A stretch of DNA of 64,000 nt, taken from contig OX419761.1 in the NCBI GenBank assembly GCA_948567375.1, positions 52,020,501-52,084,500 on the forward strand, given 5' to 3'. The DNA comes from Lunularia cruciata. Taxonomy: Eukaryota > Streptophyta > Marchantiopsida > Lunulariales > Lunulariaceae. The notes under the pieces were generated by a model. The model saw only the letters and a program-made list of their open reading frames with translations. It was not told the DNA's origin and made no database searches. Shown piece after piece: positions 34,192-45,201 of this stretch (position 1 is the stretch's first letter; each line of letters starts with the position of its first letter). The translations under genes and the position numbers were made by a program.

Positions 34192-36054
34192 AAAGCTTAT
34201 GCATTGACCATCAACATGAAGAGGGGTGTAGATTACATGGTGATTTTGGAGGACAAGGAGGCTCTCAAAGTTTTTGAGGAGCTCAAGCAATCCCTTGTTG
34301 TAGCTCCAATTCTTGCTAAACCTGATTGGAGTAAGTCTTTCATCCTCTACACTGATGCTTTTAATGTAGCTATAGGATGCACTCTTGGTCAATTAGACCA
34401 AGATGGGCATGATCATCCAATAACTTATGCTAGTAGGCAGATGGTTTCAATAGAGAAGAACTACTCTATCATGGAGAGAGAAGAGTTGGCAATGATCTTT
34501 GGTCTCAAGAAAATTAGGCACTACTTGATTGAAGGGAAAGCCACCATTGTCATAGATCACAAGGCTTTGAATTACATCTTCAACAAGCCTAATTTTGAAA
34601 GGAGACTAGCAAGGTGGATGATACTCTTGTTTGAGTATGACTACACCATTGAGGATAGGCCAGGAAAGAAACATGCAAATGCTGATTTGTTATCTAGGAC
34701 CTATGATCATGATGGAGATGAGCCAATGGATGATTCTTTCCAGATGAAGAGCTCGTGACAATCTCAATCACTCATGAGGTTCCAATGGAGTACAAGGAGA
34801 TTGTGGATTTTGTGACAAGAGGGAACTATCCAGAAGGGATGCATGCTAGGGAGAGGAAGGCCCTTGCAACAAGATCTAAACCTTACACAATGGTGGAGGA
34901 TATTCTTTTTCACCAAGGAGCAAATGGTCTACTTCAAAGAGTAGTGGGTAAGGAAGAGTCTATCCTACTCATAAAGGAGTTTCATGAAGGTTTAGTGTGT
35001 AGAGGACACTTTGCAGGAAAGGTGACTGCTTTCAAGATTCTAGATGCAGGTAACCATTGGAGAGGAATTTTCAAGGATTGTCTTGAATTGCAAAACTTGT
35101 CATGTTTGTCAAGCTTTTGCTAGAAAGTCTACATCCACTCCACCACTTAGATCAATTCCATTGCTAGGACCTTTTGAGAAGTGGGGAATTGATTTTGTAG
35201 GTCCTCTCAATAGAACCCCAAGGAACAATCGGTACATTGTAGTAGTTACTGATTACCTTACCAAGTGGGTTGAGGCTAGACCATTGAGGAACAAGAATGA
35301 AGATGAAGTCGGTAGATTTCTTTATGAATGCATCATCACTAGATTTGGATTCGCTTTGGAGTTGGTTTATGATAGAGGAGGAGAGTTTATAGGAAGCATT
35401 ACTATAGCCATGCTACGACATTTCTCTATCACACATAGAGTAACTACATCCTATAAGCCAAATTCCAATGGCTTGGCAGAGAGAACCAATCAGACCTTGT
35501 GCATGATGTTGGCCAAAGACGCAAAAATGGAGGGTGCTAAACATCATTGGGACAAGAGGATTCATGCAGTTTTGTGGGAGTATAGGACAACCATGAAGAA
35601 TTCCACTGGATATTCTCCATTTCAATGGGTATATGGTATTGAGTCTACCTTACCTATTCACTTTGATCTTCTTACCTTCCAAAGCATTCATAAGAGATTG
35701 AAGAAAGCACAAGGAGGTGATGGAAAGAAGTCAAGGAAGGAACAACTCATGGAGTTAGAAGAGGCAAGAGCAGTTTTTATGGTTTGAGTGGAGCAAGCCC
35801 AAAGGAAAAAAAAGGAGATCTATGACAAGAGGCAAGGCAAGAAGAAGGTGGAGACTTTGAAAGACGGTGATTGGGTAATGTTGTTTGATTCTATTTGATT
35901 CAATAGAGTGCAAAAAAAGTTTTTGCCTAAATACTTTGGACCATTCATAGTGGAGAAGGTGTGGGAAAATTACACCTATGATCTCAAGGAGTTGGGAGGA
36001 AGACACTTTGATAGGATTAACCATGATAAGTTGAAGATGTACCATAGAAGGTAG
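34192..36054 (+). pseudogene. gypsy1 pol: RNase H and integrase
   Basis: RNase H shows FILYTDAFNVAIGCTLGQ, ITYASRQM, NYSIMEREELAMIFGLKKIRHYL, VIDHKALNYIF and ANADLLSR. Integrase follows with a zinc-binding part (HEGLVCRGHFAGK, CxxC near 35085-35110) and a catalytic core: WGIDFVGPL, LVYDRGGEF and NGLAERTNQ, giving Asp-Asp-Glu. Frameshifts near 34750 and near 35100 and TGA codons at 35785 and about 35896 break the frame. The C-terminal part ends LKMYHRR at 36054. No chromodomain is seen. Confidence 0.88.
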
Positions 36055-36088
36055 AGAGACCTTCACTTTGAGGATAAAGTGAAAACTT

Positions 36089-36102
36089 AGTCCGGGGGTA
36101 AA
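36089..36102 (+). promoter_or_regulatory. Polypurine tract of gypsy1
   Basis: AGTCCGGGGGTAAA immediately before the 3' LTR start TGTAACACCC at 36103. Standard position for plus-strand priming. Confidence 0.8.
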
Positions 36103-36407
36103 TGTAACACCCATTTGTGCATGTGTGTGGTATTGTGATATTTAGCTTGGTATTACAAGTACTTGAGAGATATTATTTATATAGAGATAAAGGATGGTTC
36201 TATATTAGTCATGGTTAGCTTAAGTTAGTCATAGCTAAGATAGAGTGGACCTTACTTTAGAGGAAGTAGAAAAGATGAGCACCACTATTTTGGATTTTAG
36301 TGTGTTGACTTGGTAGTATTCTTAGGTGTTTGGCTTTGAGGAAAGAGTTGAGAACTCTTGGACCCACAAGCCTTTTTGTTTTGGATTCTTCTTTAGTCCA
36401 AGGATAG
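36103..36407 (+). mobile_element. 3' LTR of gypsy1, first part
   Basis: Starts TGTAACACCCATTTGTGC and matches the minus-strand LTR at 12797-12500. It is interrupted at 36407 by the DNMT-bearing element and resumes at 53735. Confidence 0.88.
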
Positions 36408-36512
36408 TGTCATGCGTATATATATTGCTACACAACATACATCGGTGTCAACATCATACATTATAGAAACACAACTCATACATAAGTCATACATAGATTC
36501 TAAAGTGCCACA
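36408..36512. repeat. 105-bp direct repeat, left unit
   Basis: Begins TGTCATGCGTATATATATTG and ends AAAGTGCCACA. Partner at 36965-37069. Both have TG/CA ends in the element's sense. Confidence 0.85.
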
Positions 36513-36964
36513 ATAATCAGATTGGTTACCACTCTCAACTCAACTCAACTCAGATCAGTACATGATCTGTCACTCTATAAACTGCTAACAATTGGGCACT
36601 GATTACAGTCAAGCCACACCCACTCAAGCATAGAGAATCCAGGTGACGCTCGCCGGCCTTTGTCCACCACAGCCAGAAACTCAAAGGCTCAACATCAGAG
36701 AAGTGAGCTCTCTGGAGGTCACTTCAAAACTATACCCCCTGGACTCAAGCTAGCACTGAAACCCTAACGGTTCCGCTGACGGCACACTTGACGGTGCAAA
36801 TGGTGTAAAGTGACGATGGGCCCCACCATGACGTTAGTACCCCAAATAGGAAATCTGACCGTCGGAAAGTAGTCTCTAAGAAACTACTGAAATAACTCTA
36901 ACTACTATCATTGGAACTCCAGTGTCCGAGCATCTAGATGCGGCACTACAAATGGTTTGATAGC

Positions 36965-37069
36965 TATCATGCGTTTATACATTGCTACACAATATACATC
37001 GTTGTCAACATCATACACTATAGAAACACAACTCACACATAAGTCATATATAGACTCTAAAGTGCCACA
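36965..37069. repeat. 105-bp direct repeat, right unit
   Basis: Begins TATCATGCGTTTATACATTG and ends AAAGTGCCACA. About 90 percent identical by eye to 36408-36512. It sits directly next to the polypurine tract. Confidence 0.85.
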
Positions 37070-37071
37070 AT

Positions 37072-37083
37072 TGCCCCCCTAGC
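37072..37083 (-). promoter_or_regulatory. Polypurine tract of the DNMT element
   Basis: Minus strand reads GCTAGGGGGGCA just before the composite 3' LTR. Position and composition fit a plus-strand primer. Confidence 0.7.
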
Positions 37084-37241
37084 TGGCGGTTAGGTCCCTC
37101 TAACTCCAAATAGCCATCTACTCTAAGTATATGGTTTACCCTATAAAGGGCAAAGATTAGGAGGCCGAGTGCTATGAAGCCCCATTGTTAGTCACATGTC
37201 TGCAATCTATACCATATAAAGAATGAACTAGCTATAGGTCA

Positions 37242-38520
37242 AGTACATCTAAGACATAACCACTGTCCCTGAGGAACCACCGTGAAGGGAGGAGTCATAC
37301 ATGCCATATGCCATAGTGACAAACAACTATCACACACTAACATAGTAGTAGCTCCACCAGAAGAGCCACATAACATACACCTCAAGCATGCACGTACAAG
37401 TGCCAAACTTGGCTCCATAGTACCATCAATGTTTGGGAGGTGGCATGGCGCACAATTGCGCACATGATCCTTCCAAACAACACCATCATGTCCTTCCAAC
37501 ACAAAAACTCCAGATGGTAAAACCTTGCGCATTCTCAAGATAGTGCAGCCTATAGAAACATCAAGTGTTGTCGGTGCTGTCTGCTGTAGATATACATAGT
37601 TGCTTGGATGAAATTGACGGATTGAGGGTCTATAACCTCCTCCTCGAATGGTAGCATAACATAAAGTATCTCTATGTTGAGCAATCGCCAAGTTCTCAAA
37701 GGCCATCGGCATCACTCTCCGAAAGATCTCTGCCCATTGAGAACATGCGCTCATTTATACATCGGGGTCATCCAAGTCCAAAACTACAATAGCATCCCGA
37801 CAAATGGCTGTAGGTAAATCTGGATCTCGTCCATAGAGTAGAAAGTATGGAGAGAAGGATGCTAAGGAGGCTTGTCAGCTGAACCGATAGCCCATGGCCA
37901 ACCAAGGTAATTGGAGATCCCAATCTCCCAAGTGGCCTCTCTGCAAACCATACTTTTGCAATCCTCTCTTCACCGTTTGAACCACTCTCTTTGCTAAGCC
38001 ATCTGCCTCAAGGTGATCTCGGGATGTAGTATGATGATCAATCAAAGCCTTGTCACACAAGACCTAAAACTCCCCCAAGAACTCTATACCCTGATCAGTC
38101 AAAACCTCAGCTGGTGCACCAAAATGACTAAGAACTTGATCCAAGAATGAGTAAGTTGTCTCTTCACTAGACTTGTCAAGAAGTGCCACCAACTCAATCC
38201 ACTTGGAGAAGTGCTCCACCATCACCAAAACATACCGATGATGTCTCACAGTCAGCGGTAAAGGTCCGGCAAAGTCCAAACTCCAGCGGTAACCCAATCC
38301 CATGATAGGTAATGGGTGTAACTATGGCGTAGGAGCATTGAATGATGCTCTAACTTGGTCACAAACCACACATCTGGCAACAAACTGCTGTACCTCGGTC
38401 TGCATACCACGCCACCAATAATGACTCTGGAGTAAGCTATATGTACGCTTTACTCCAAAATGTCCTAGCTCCTCATGAGCATGACGGACCAACTATGGTC
38501 TCTATGATGGAAGTGGTACT
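37242..38520 (-). pseudogene. DNMT-element integrase with C-terminal PHD finger
   Basis: The zinc-binding part HEELGHFGVKR...CVVCDQVRASF is at about 38490-38360. The catalytic core has SLDFAGPL, LTDQGIEFLGEF and DGLAKRVVQTVK: the last reads Lys where the catalytic Glu is expected (usual form GLAER), so catalysis is lost here. The C-terminal domain (YVYLQQTAP, GVFVLEGHDGVVWKDHVRNCAPCHLP) leads to a PHD finger at 37379-37242 with spacing C-x2-C-x11-C-x2-C-x4-H-x2-C-x14-C-x2-C. Stops are at about 38064 (TAG), 37873 (TGA) and 37757 (TAA). PHD fingers commonly read histone H3 tails; here it may guide integration. It replaces the chromodomain found in chromoviruses. Confidence 0.85.
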
Positions 38521-38599
38521 ACTCGCACTCTACCATCCTCTCATAGACGCAAAAGGTGTCTGCCCTCCAATCTAACCGTCTGGCTTGCTGAAGAACATG

Positions 38600-40262
38600 G
38601 TCTCTCTCCTTGGCCCCAACTATGCCACCCACAACACCTATGCAAAGATAGTCCATCACTAAGACATCATCATGAATGTCTCGCTGAACTGTACTAATAT
38701 CTTCACTCTCTGGATTTGTGACCTCAATAACTCCTCTTGTATGCACTGAGAGAGATACCACCAAAGCCTCTGCAAATATACACAAAATGCCAATGCATGC
38801 CAACCTGGCACCATCTCCTCATCTGTCTCACCATGCCAACGTGCTCCAGTCTGATCTTGCTGGCTGGGACATGGGTTTCTACTCAAGCCATCTGCATCAC
38901 GGTTCACCACTCCAGGTCTGTGAACAACCGTGAAATCATACTCCTATAAAATCAGAGCCCATCATGCAAGCTTCCCTGAAAGCTTGTTAGACTCCATCAA
39001 CCACTTCAGCGGCTGATGATCAGTGATGAGAGTGAAGGGGTTACCAAATAGGTAACATTGGAAATGTGCTACTGCCCAAACTGCTGCCAAGCACTCTCCC
39101 TCATATGAACTATACTTCGCCTCCGCTGAATTGTTGGAGCAACTAGCATAGGCCACCACAAACTCCTTCATGTAATACTCCAAGGACAAGAGAAGAGAGA
39201 AAACACAGATTGCATACTCAAACATTCAATGCCCCAAGGGAGCACCTTCTCTTTATTATATAGACAAAGAGGATCTCCTCCAAGGAAGCTCCACCATAGG
39301 ATTAGGGACACAGATAGGTGACATGTCAGCAATCTCCACCCTTGGATTACTTACTTGGATGGGTGACATGTCTGGTCCAGGTCCTATCTGGTTGGTCAAA
39401 CAAGCTTTGACCAGAGGGAATCATTTAGGGAATCTTCCTATAGGAAGTGTGTGTAAGCTTGGTCAGCTCCGTCAAGGCCTTGGCAATGGCACTAAATCCT
39501 CTAACATATTGGCGATAGAAGTTTGCCAACCCAAGGAATGCTCGCACTTTGCTCACATCCATAGGTCGAGGAATACGTGCAATAGCCTCTACCTTGGTTT
39601 GCTGAACACCAAGTCCTCCGGGGTAGATAGTGTGACCCAAATACTCAACCTGCTCATGGAAGAACCTACACTTCCCAAGATGTTATTTGAGTCCATGAGA
39701 TCTCAACCTCTCAAACACCTCCAACAATTGTCTCTCATGCTCCTCCACAGTAGTGCTATAAACCAAAATGTCATCAATATAGCACCGAGCAAAATCCAAT
39801 CCAGCTAGGATCCTATATATGACCCTCTGGAACTCAGCAGGAGCATTCTTCAACCCAAATGGTACAAACCTCCACTGATATAACACATCCTTGCCATGAG
39901 GATCAATAGCCCAAAATGTTGTCTTGGACTTATCCTCCTCCTTGATTGGCAACTGATGATATCTTGCTCAAAGATCCAAAGTACTGAAGACCTTTGCATG
40001 CCCAATCACATCAAAAATCTCCTTTAGTGTAGGCATGGCATACCGATCAGCCTTGGTCTATCGGTTGATAGGATGGTAATCTCCACACATCCGCCTATAG
40101 TTGCCATGCATATCTTTCTTGGCTTGCATCATTGTCGCTGATGCATACTCTCCATGTGAAATCTCCACCAAACCAGCCTCAAAAAGGTCACTACTGCGGC
40201 TCCGAATCAATGTCCTCTCCATATCACTATATTGATAAGGACGTCAAAAAACTGGTGAGTCG
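38600..40262 (-). pseudogene. DNMT-element reverse transcriptase and RNase H
   Basis: RT is read from about 40200: MMQAKKDMHGNYRRMCGDY, PTLKEIFDVIGHAKVFSTLDL, FVPFGLKNAPAEFQRVIY and the catalytic CYIDDILVY near 39785, then EYLGHTIYP and VRAFLGLANFYRQYV to about 39500. RNase H follows with VVAYASCSNN, YEGECLAAVWAVAHFQCYLFG and LITDHQPLKWLM at about 39170-38970, and a tether (VNRDADGLSRNPCP near 38880). Stops include TGA and TAG within RT and near 38955. A segment at 39180-39425 does not read as pol. The order after DNMT and before integrase is typical gypsy. Confidence 0.83.
39180..39425. other. Non-pol segment between RT and RNase H
   Basis: About 245 bases where the RT connection and the first RNase H strand (with its catalytic Asp) should be. 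Neither strand reads as pol. It contains TTATTATATAGAC, and two similar 12-base stretches GATAGGTGACATGT and GATGGGTGACATGT. It could be a small insertion with a deletion. I do not recognise it. Confidence 0.45.
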
Positions 40263-40850
40263 CTAGTCAGCTCAATCCCAGCCTGGTGAGATCCCAACCT
40301 TTGTGTGAAAAACTCCATCCACTCTGGCTGCAAGCTCCACACGTCCTCTGGCTGCATCCCATGTGGACCAAGGGTGTAATCCAAGTATCCCACGCTCACC
40401 TGGATGGACTCCAAGTAGACCACTCTCCCTAGTAGCTACTAGATGTGTCCCAAGAATACCATGTCTACTTGGTCCATCGCCCCCAACATGCGCCTGAATC
40501 GTCTTGATTGGCACAGGGCTCACAAGTGTCCAAGTGGTGATGCCTATCAAGCGCATCCTATGTTGCTCTGCCAAGCCAAGGCTCACAATCCAGGTCAAAC
40601 AGTTCAGGTCCATAGCCTGACCTAACACTTGACGCTTGGATGCCTCTGACACTACAGGAACAACGGTAATACCGGTGTGAAAATCCATCACCCGCTCTCT
40701 CTTATCAGCATTGGGCTCCACCAACTGCTGTAATTGTGAGTCCCAAACAAGTCAAGGTTCTCCCTCTCAAAAAGCATGCAAGCCTGGGAAACTCATGAGT
40801 GTGGGAAATGCAGCTCTAGGCTGTCCAACTAGGTTCACCACTGCCATAGG

Positions 40851-43044
40851 TGTGACAACTCGGCAAATATCACTTTTGTGGTAATCGGGTAAGTAAAGTT
40901 CATTCACGCAGAGATATGAGTCAAAATTGGTCAAATACGGAGTCAAATAGTAACATTGTAGTTCTTCTTGGTTGTGTCTTTAATCTCTCAGGTAGAAACC
41001 ACACCCAGAAGAGAGTAACAAGCATTGACTCGCAATCTTGTCACAAAGTAACACTTCTTAATCACAACTCCAACAAATCTTTCCAAACAATCTTGATTGT
41101 GATGATTCAGGCTCTCCCAAAAATGGCACTTCATTGTAAAACGACTTCACCTCAGAATTGTGTTCCACCCCTCCACTGAAGGCACAACTTCCTTGATCAA
41201 AATTGCTTCACATCAACTTTGCACTGCACTCACAAATGCACAATACTACCAACACTACAACTCCTCTCAGATCTGTCAAGGCATTGCTCCGATTGCACTT
41301 TACTCAGGATCAAACACACACAATGAAGATCAAGGCTGTGGAATCCAACATCCAACAAGCACTCTAACTTGCACTTTGAATTTCTTCACACTCACAAACA
41401 CAATTACAAAGTTGATACTCAGAATCAAGCTCAAGCGACGAGCACTACTTCACAGCACTTTGCTTTATCTATTCTCAAAAATTATGAGCACTAAACAACA
41501 TTTCTTTGCAAATGCCACTCTTAAGTAGTGAACAAATCAACAATTCTAACAACTATACCATTCTACAATAACTCTTCTAACCTGCAGATCCAAAATGACA
41601 ATGCACCTCTTCATATCTGCCTCTTCAAATCTCAAATCTGTTACTAATCCGATCTGATGTCTATTTCGTCATCGGCTTTCAAACCCGAATCCAAAGTAAC
41701 TTTACTTCCTAATATTCTGTCCTTGAGTTTCATATCTTCTACTTCTTCTACCAGATCCAGCAATTCTCTTTCCTGATCTGAAATTGCACTAGTGGGTAAT
41801 CTATCTAACTCCTTATCTTCCGACCCACTCTTCTCTAATGTCTCCACCGGTAATTCTGAAGACATTTTTATTCCTATGTTATCTACTTCAAGTTTTGCTC
41901 TGACATCTTTCCGAAGTTTTTCTATCTCTATTTTCACTAAGTCTAATCTAATTGAAATGTTATCTTCTACCTCTAAGTTCTTCCTGTCTACACAAGTTCT
42001 GAGACTAATTAACAAGGCATTCATATCGGTATCCTTTGCATGTCTTTGTCTTGTCTCCTGCACCAACAACTTCAACTCGTGCGGCCTCGTCTCTTCAATC
42101 CAAATGCTGGCCTCTGTACTTAGCATTGCGTTCATCCTGAGGACTATCTCCTTCAAAGGCTCCAATCTTGTCTTCCTTTCACGTTCCAGATCTGCAAGCC
42201 AATCCTCTCAGTACATCGCCAACTCCACCTCGAACTTGGCTTTCACCGACTCCTTCTCTTTTCCTTCTGTACAACTCTCTCCTCCTGATTACGAAGTAAC
42301 TCTCGTAATCTTTCTTCTTCTCTATATCGTGCTACCAAATCTTGTTGCTAGAGTTACTTCTTCTCCTCGACACTCTCCATCACCCTATTGAGCTCCTGAT
42401 CCTTTGTAGCTACTCTCACCATAGCATGGATAACCTCTACTCTTGAATCAGCAAATTGCTGCTTCAAGATCTCGTACTTAGCTACTTGTCTCTCCCTTGC
42501 TATGTCACTTTTCTTCACAAGATCCTCTCAATAATTCACTTCTCTCTTCAAGTCTTCAATTACCTGACTTCTCACTACTGCCTCTGCTTGCAGTACTCCT
42601 CTTTCCTCCTCACCTCGGGTTATACTCTTCTTCAACTCCGAGTTTTCTTCTTCCAATCTTGCTAATACCTGCAACACAGTCTTCACCTCTGGACAAGTTG
42701 ACTGCATCTCCTTCTTCTTATACTCTAGCTTTACTAACAATGGGCACACCACTTCTTGCAAGTACTCCACTCCATCATTGGCAACTACTTCAACCTGTGG
42801 AGTGATCTCCTTCTTTACCTCTTCTTCCCCCGATACTCGCCTTCTTCTCTGCAGTTGTCATATTGGAATAGCCGCCTCGCTTCCCGAGATTTCAAGTGCT
42901 TCTTCCTTCACCGTACTCGGGCTTGCTGTGTACTTTGCCTTGCGTCTCGAGTGAACTCCTCTCTACATTGCAATCTTCTTCTCTTTGTGCATAGTTACTT
43001 CGTCTTCCAACTGTGTGTTGTCTTTGGCTTCAAATTCAGCTTGC

Positions 43045-43075
<31 letters not shown>

Positions 43076-44658
43076 CTTCTTCTTCTTCTACAGCTGCCGG
43101 TGCTGATGTCATTTCTCTTCCTTCATCGCTATTGCTACTCGTATCTCCACTTTGTAGCATTAGCTCAGGCTCTTCCTTGTGTTCCAAGTCTTTAATCTTA
43201 AGCTTGGCGTCACCTTCCGAGTCTTCATCCTCCGACTTGATCACCACCATACCTTGCCTCGGGTTGCCTCTCCTGGTCTTCCGAGGTTTCTTCATGTCTT
43301 CGGATTTGCCCTGCTGACTTCTCTTCTTTGTTTTTGGAGTCCTCACCTCGATCTCCATGTTCTTCCTTGTCTTCGTGTAGTAGTTGTCGGTGCTCCTGAT
43401 TAGCAAGATGTATTGCTGCTCCTTGACATCGACCTCCATTCTCAAATCAGGATGGAAGTGCGACACCATCCGAGTTCGCTCCGCTGAGTTCAGCAAATTC
43501 AACTCGAGGTAGAAATGCATTGCAAACGGCATGAAGTAGTGTAGAGGCAATTTATCCCGCAGATTCCACACCATTTGCCTTGTCCTCCCATGGAAACACC
43601 TTGCCCAATTGATTGGTTCTCCTGCAAATAACTTGTGAAAGAACACCGCTTGGTGTTTCATCACATACGTGGTTCTCTCCGGCTTTAGGATGACCATTAG
43701 TGCACTCACAATTCCTCTCTTCACAAGGTCTTTGTAGCTCTCAACTTTGTACCCATTCTTTGTCCGCTTTGACGAGAATGCATCTCTCACCTCTTGAGTC
43801 TCTTGAGCTATCTCTCCCTTCCCCAAGAACATGGCCCCCTACTCCAAGCCTGCTTCCTTCCCGAGTACGAGTCTCCAATCCGACTCTGTCCAGCGAGACA
43901 GATTTCCTCTCTTCCCTTCCTCCTTGAGTCCATCAAGACACTTGCTCTCGATGATTTCTTTCATGAAACCTGGAAAGCTCACATTCCAGTTCCATGCCAA
44001 GAAAGTGATCCAAAGTCGGCTCAAGACTTTGATCCTAGCAATCACATCTAACCTCCGCATTGCATGATTTCTCATTGCAATTTCAGAGTTCTTCTTTCCT
44101 CCTCCCATCTCTTTTGCCTTCTCACTATCTCTTGATTTCACTCTTGCGACGTCTCCCTTACACACCAACACGATTCCAACTCTATTTCCCTTCCCACAAT
44201 CACCTGCAAGACGACTTCTCAACGGCAAAGGAAAATTACTCGACATTTTGTTGTTGTGAGTTCGATTTTTATAGAGTTGCACTTTCTTTGTCTTTCTTCA
44301 CTTTGAGTTTCTACCAAGAAATCACACCTCCTGCATGCACTTGTCACTGTCAATCAACCTTCGTGCATATGGGCTGCCGGTTTTGAACGGTCCCTTCTTG
44401 AATTTCTCGCCCCGACAAAAGGTTGTTAGACTGTCTTTGCCTCGGGTTGAGCTCCCCCCAATACGAAGACACTTTACTTTGGGTTGTATGTTGATAAGGC
44501 ATTTCTAAGTACTTCACCTTATGACCCGAAGTCTCTTTACTTTGGGTTTCATCCCGAAGACTCTTTTCTTTGCCTTCTTCAGCCATACAGGCGCAATCCA
44601 ACTTCTCTATACACTTCTTCTTTGTTATTTTGAAAAAACAAAAAATGTGGGCACCACA
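40851..44658 (-). mobile_element. GL9: giant coding LTR inside the DNMT element
   Basis: Complete 3808-bp copy. Edges are TGTGACAACTCGG and GGGCACCACA; the 5-bp duplication is ATAGG (40846-40850 and 44659-44663). It splits the methyltransferase region. Confidence 0.9.
41644..44246 (-). pseudogene. GL-encoded coiled-coil protein, broken copy in GL9
   Basis: Start at 44246 (Met-Ser-Ser-Asn-Phe). A TAG near 43839 (CAG elsewhere) is followed by 289 open codons (43832-42963). Further breaks lie near 42840-42960 and a frameshift near 42200-42300. The C terminus is at 41644. The acidic segment has an expanded Glu run from a TTC microsatellite at about 43047-43089. The SUMO-interaction-like motif reads VVIKSEDEDSEGD. 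Confidence 0.75.
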
Positions 44659-45201
44659 ATAGGTGACCTATCAGCCACTACCATTGTCTAAGACTGACAC
44701 CCAACATTCAAGATATCATCAACAACGATGTGGTCAAGTTGCTGAATCCCATCATAAGCGCGTTGTAGAACCTCTTTGGGTAAGAGGTTTGTCCACCAAA
44801 GACAAAGACAATGAGCCCGTGATCCCACTCTAGCTGCATCTAACAATACAGCAGGTCCCATCCAATAATGGACCTGATGTGTACTCGCTACCACTTTGGT
44901 GCGAGAATCACCCATCAAAGGAACATTCTCCAAAAGGTAAGCTAGAGAAACGGACTGATGAACTTGGAGATGTCTTAGTATCCGTAACATCTCCCAAAAC
45001 ACACCAGAACGAGGATCCTGAAGACCCAATTCTCTACCAGCACATGTATGCCCCTTACATGGCCATCCAGAAATCACCAAGTGAATAGGCCCATGTCTCT
45101 CTAGGTCATGCGCCCATAGTAAGGAAATGTCTCCTGGTAGGGCCTTTTGGTAACCTCTAACTACTGATAACTCCGGATATCGATAGGCCAAGTGTGCCAC
45201 A

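Larger units (their letters stand above)
36408..37069 (-). mobile_element. Composite 3' LTR of the DNMT element
   Basis: 662 bp, against 451 bp for the 5' LTR. The core 36513-36964 matches the 5' LTR. A 105-bp unit lies on each side of it in direct orientation (36408-36512 and 36965-37069). The polypurine tract touches the right 105-bp unit, and the target duplication touches the left one, so both units lie within the integrated element. Neither the 5' LTR here nor the second fragment at 55054-55504 has these units. Confidence 0.75.

Noticed and set aside
44750-45100. A possible restriction-modification or bacterial methylase contamination
   Set aside because: The motifs fit DNMT3 more than bacterial enzymes, and the region is embedded in a plant-type gypsy with eukaryotic insertions.
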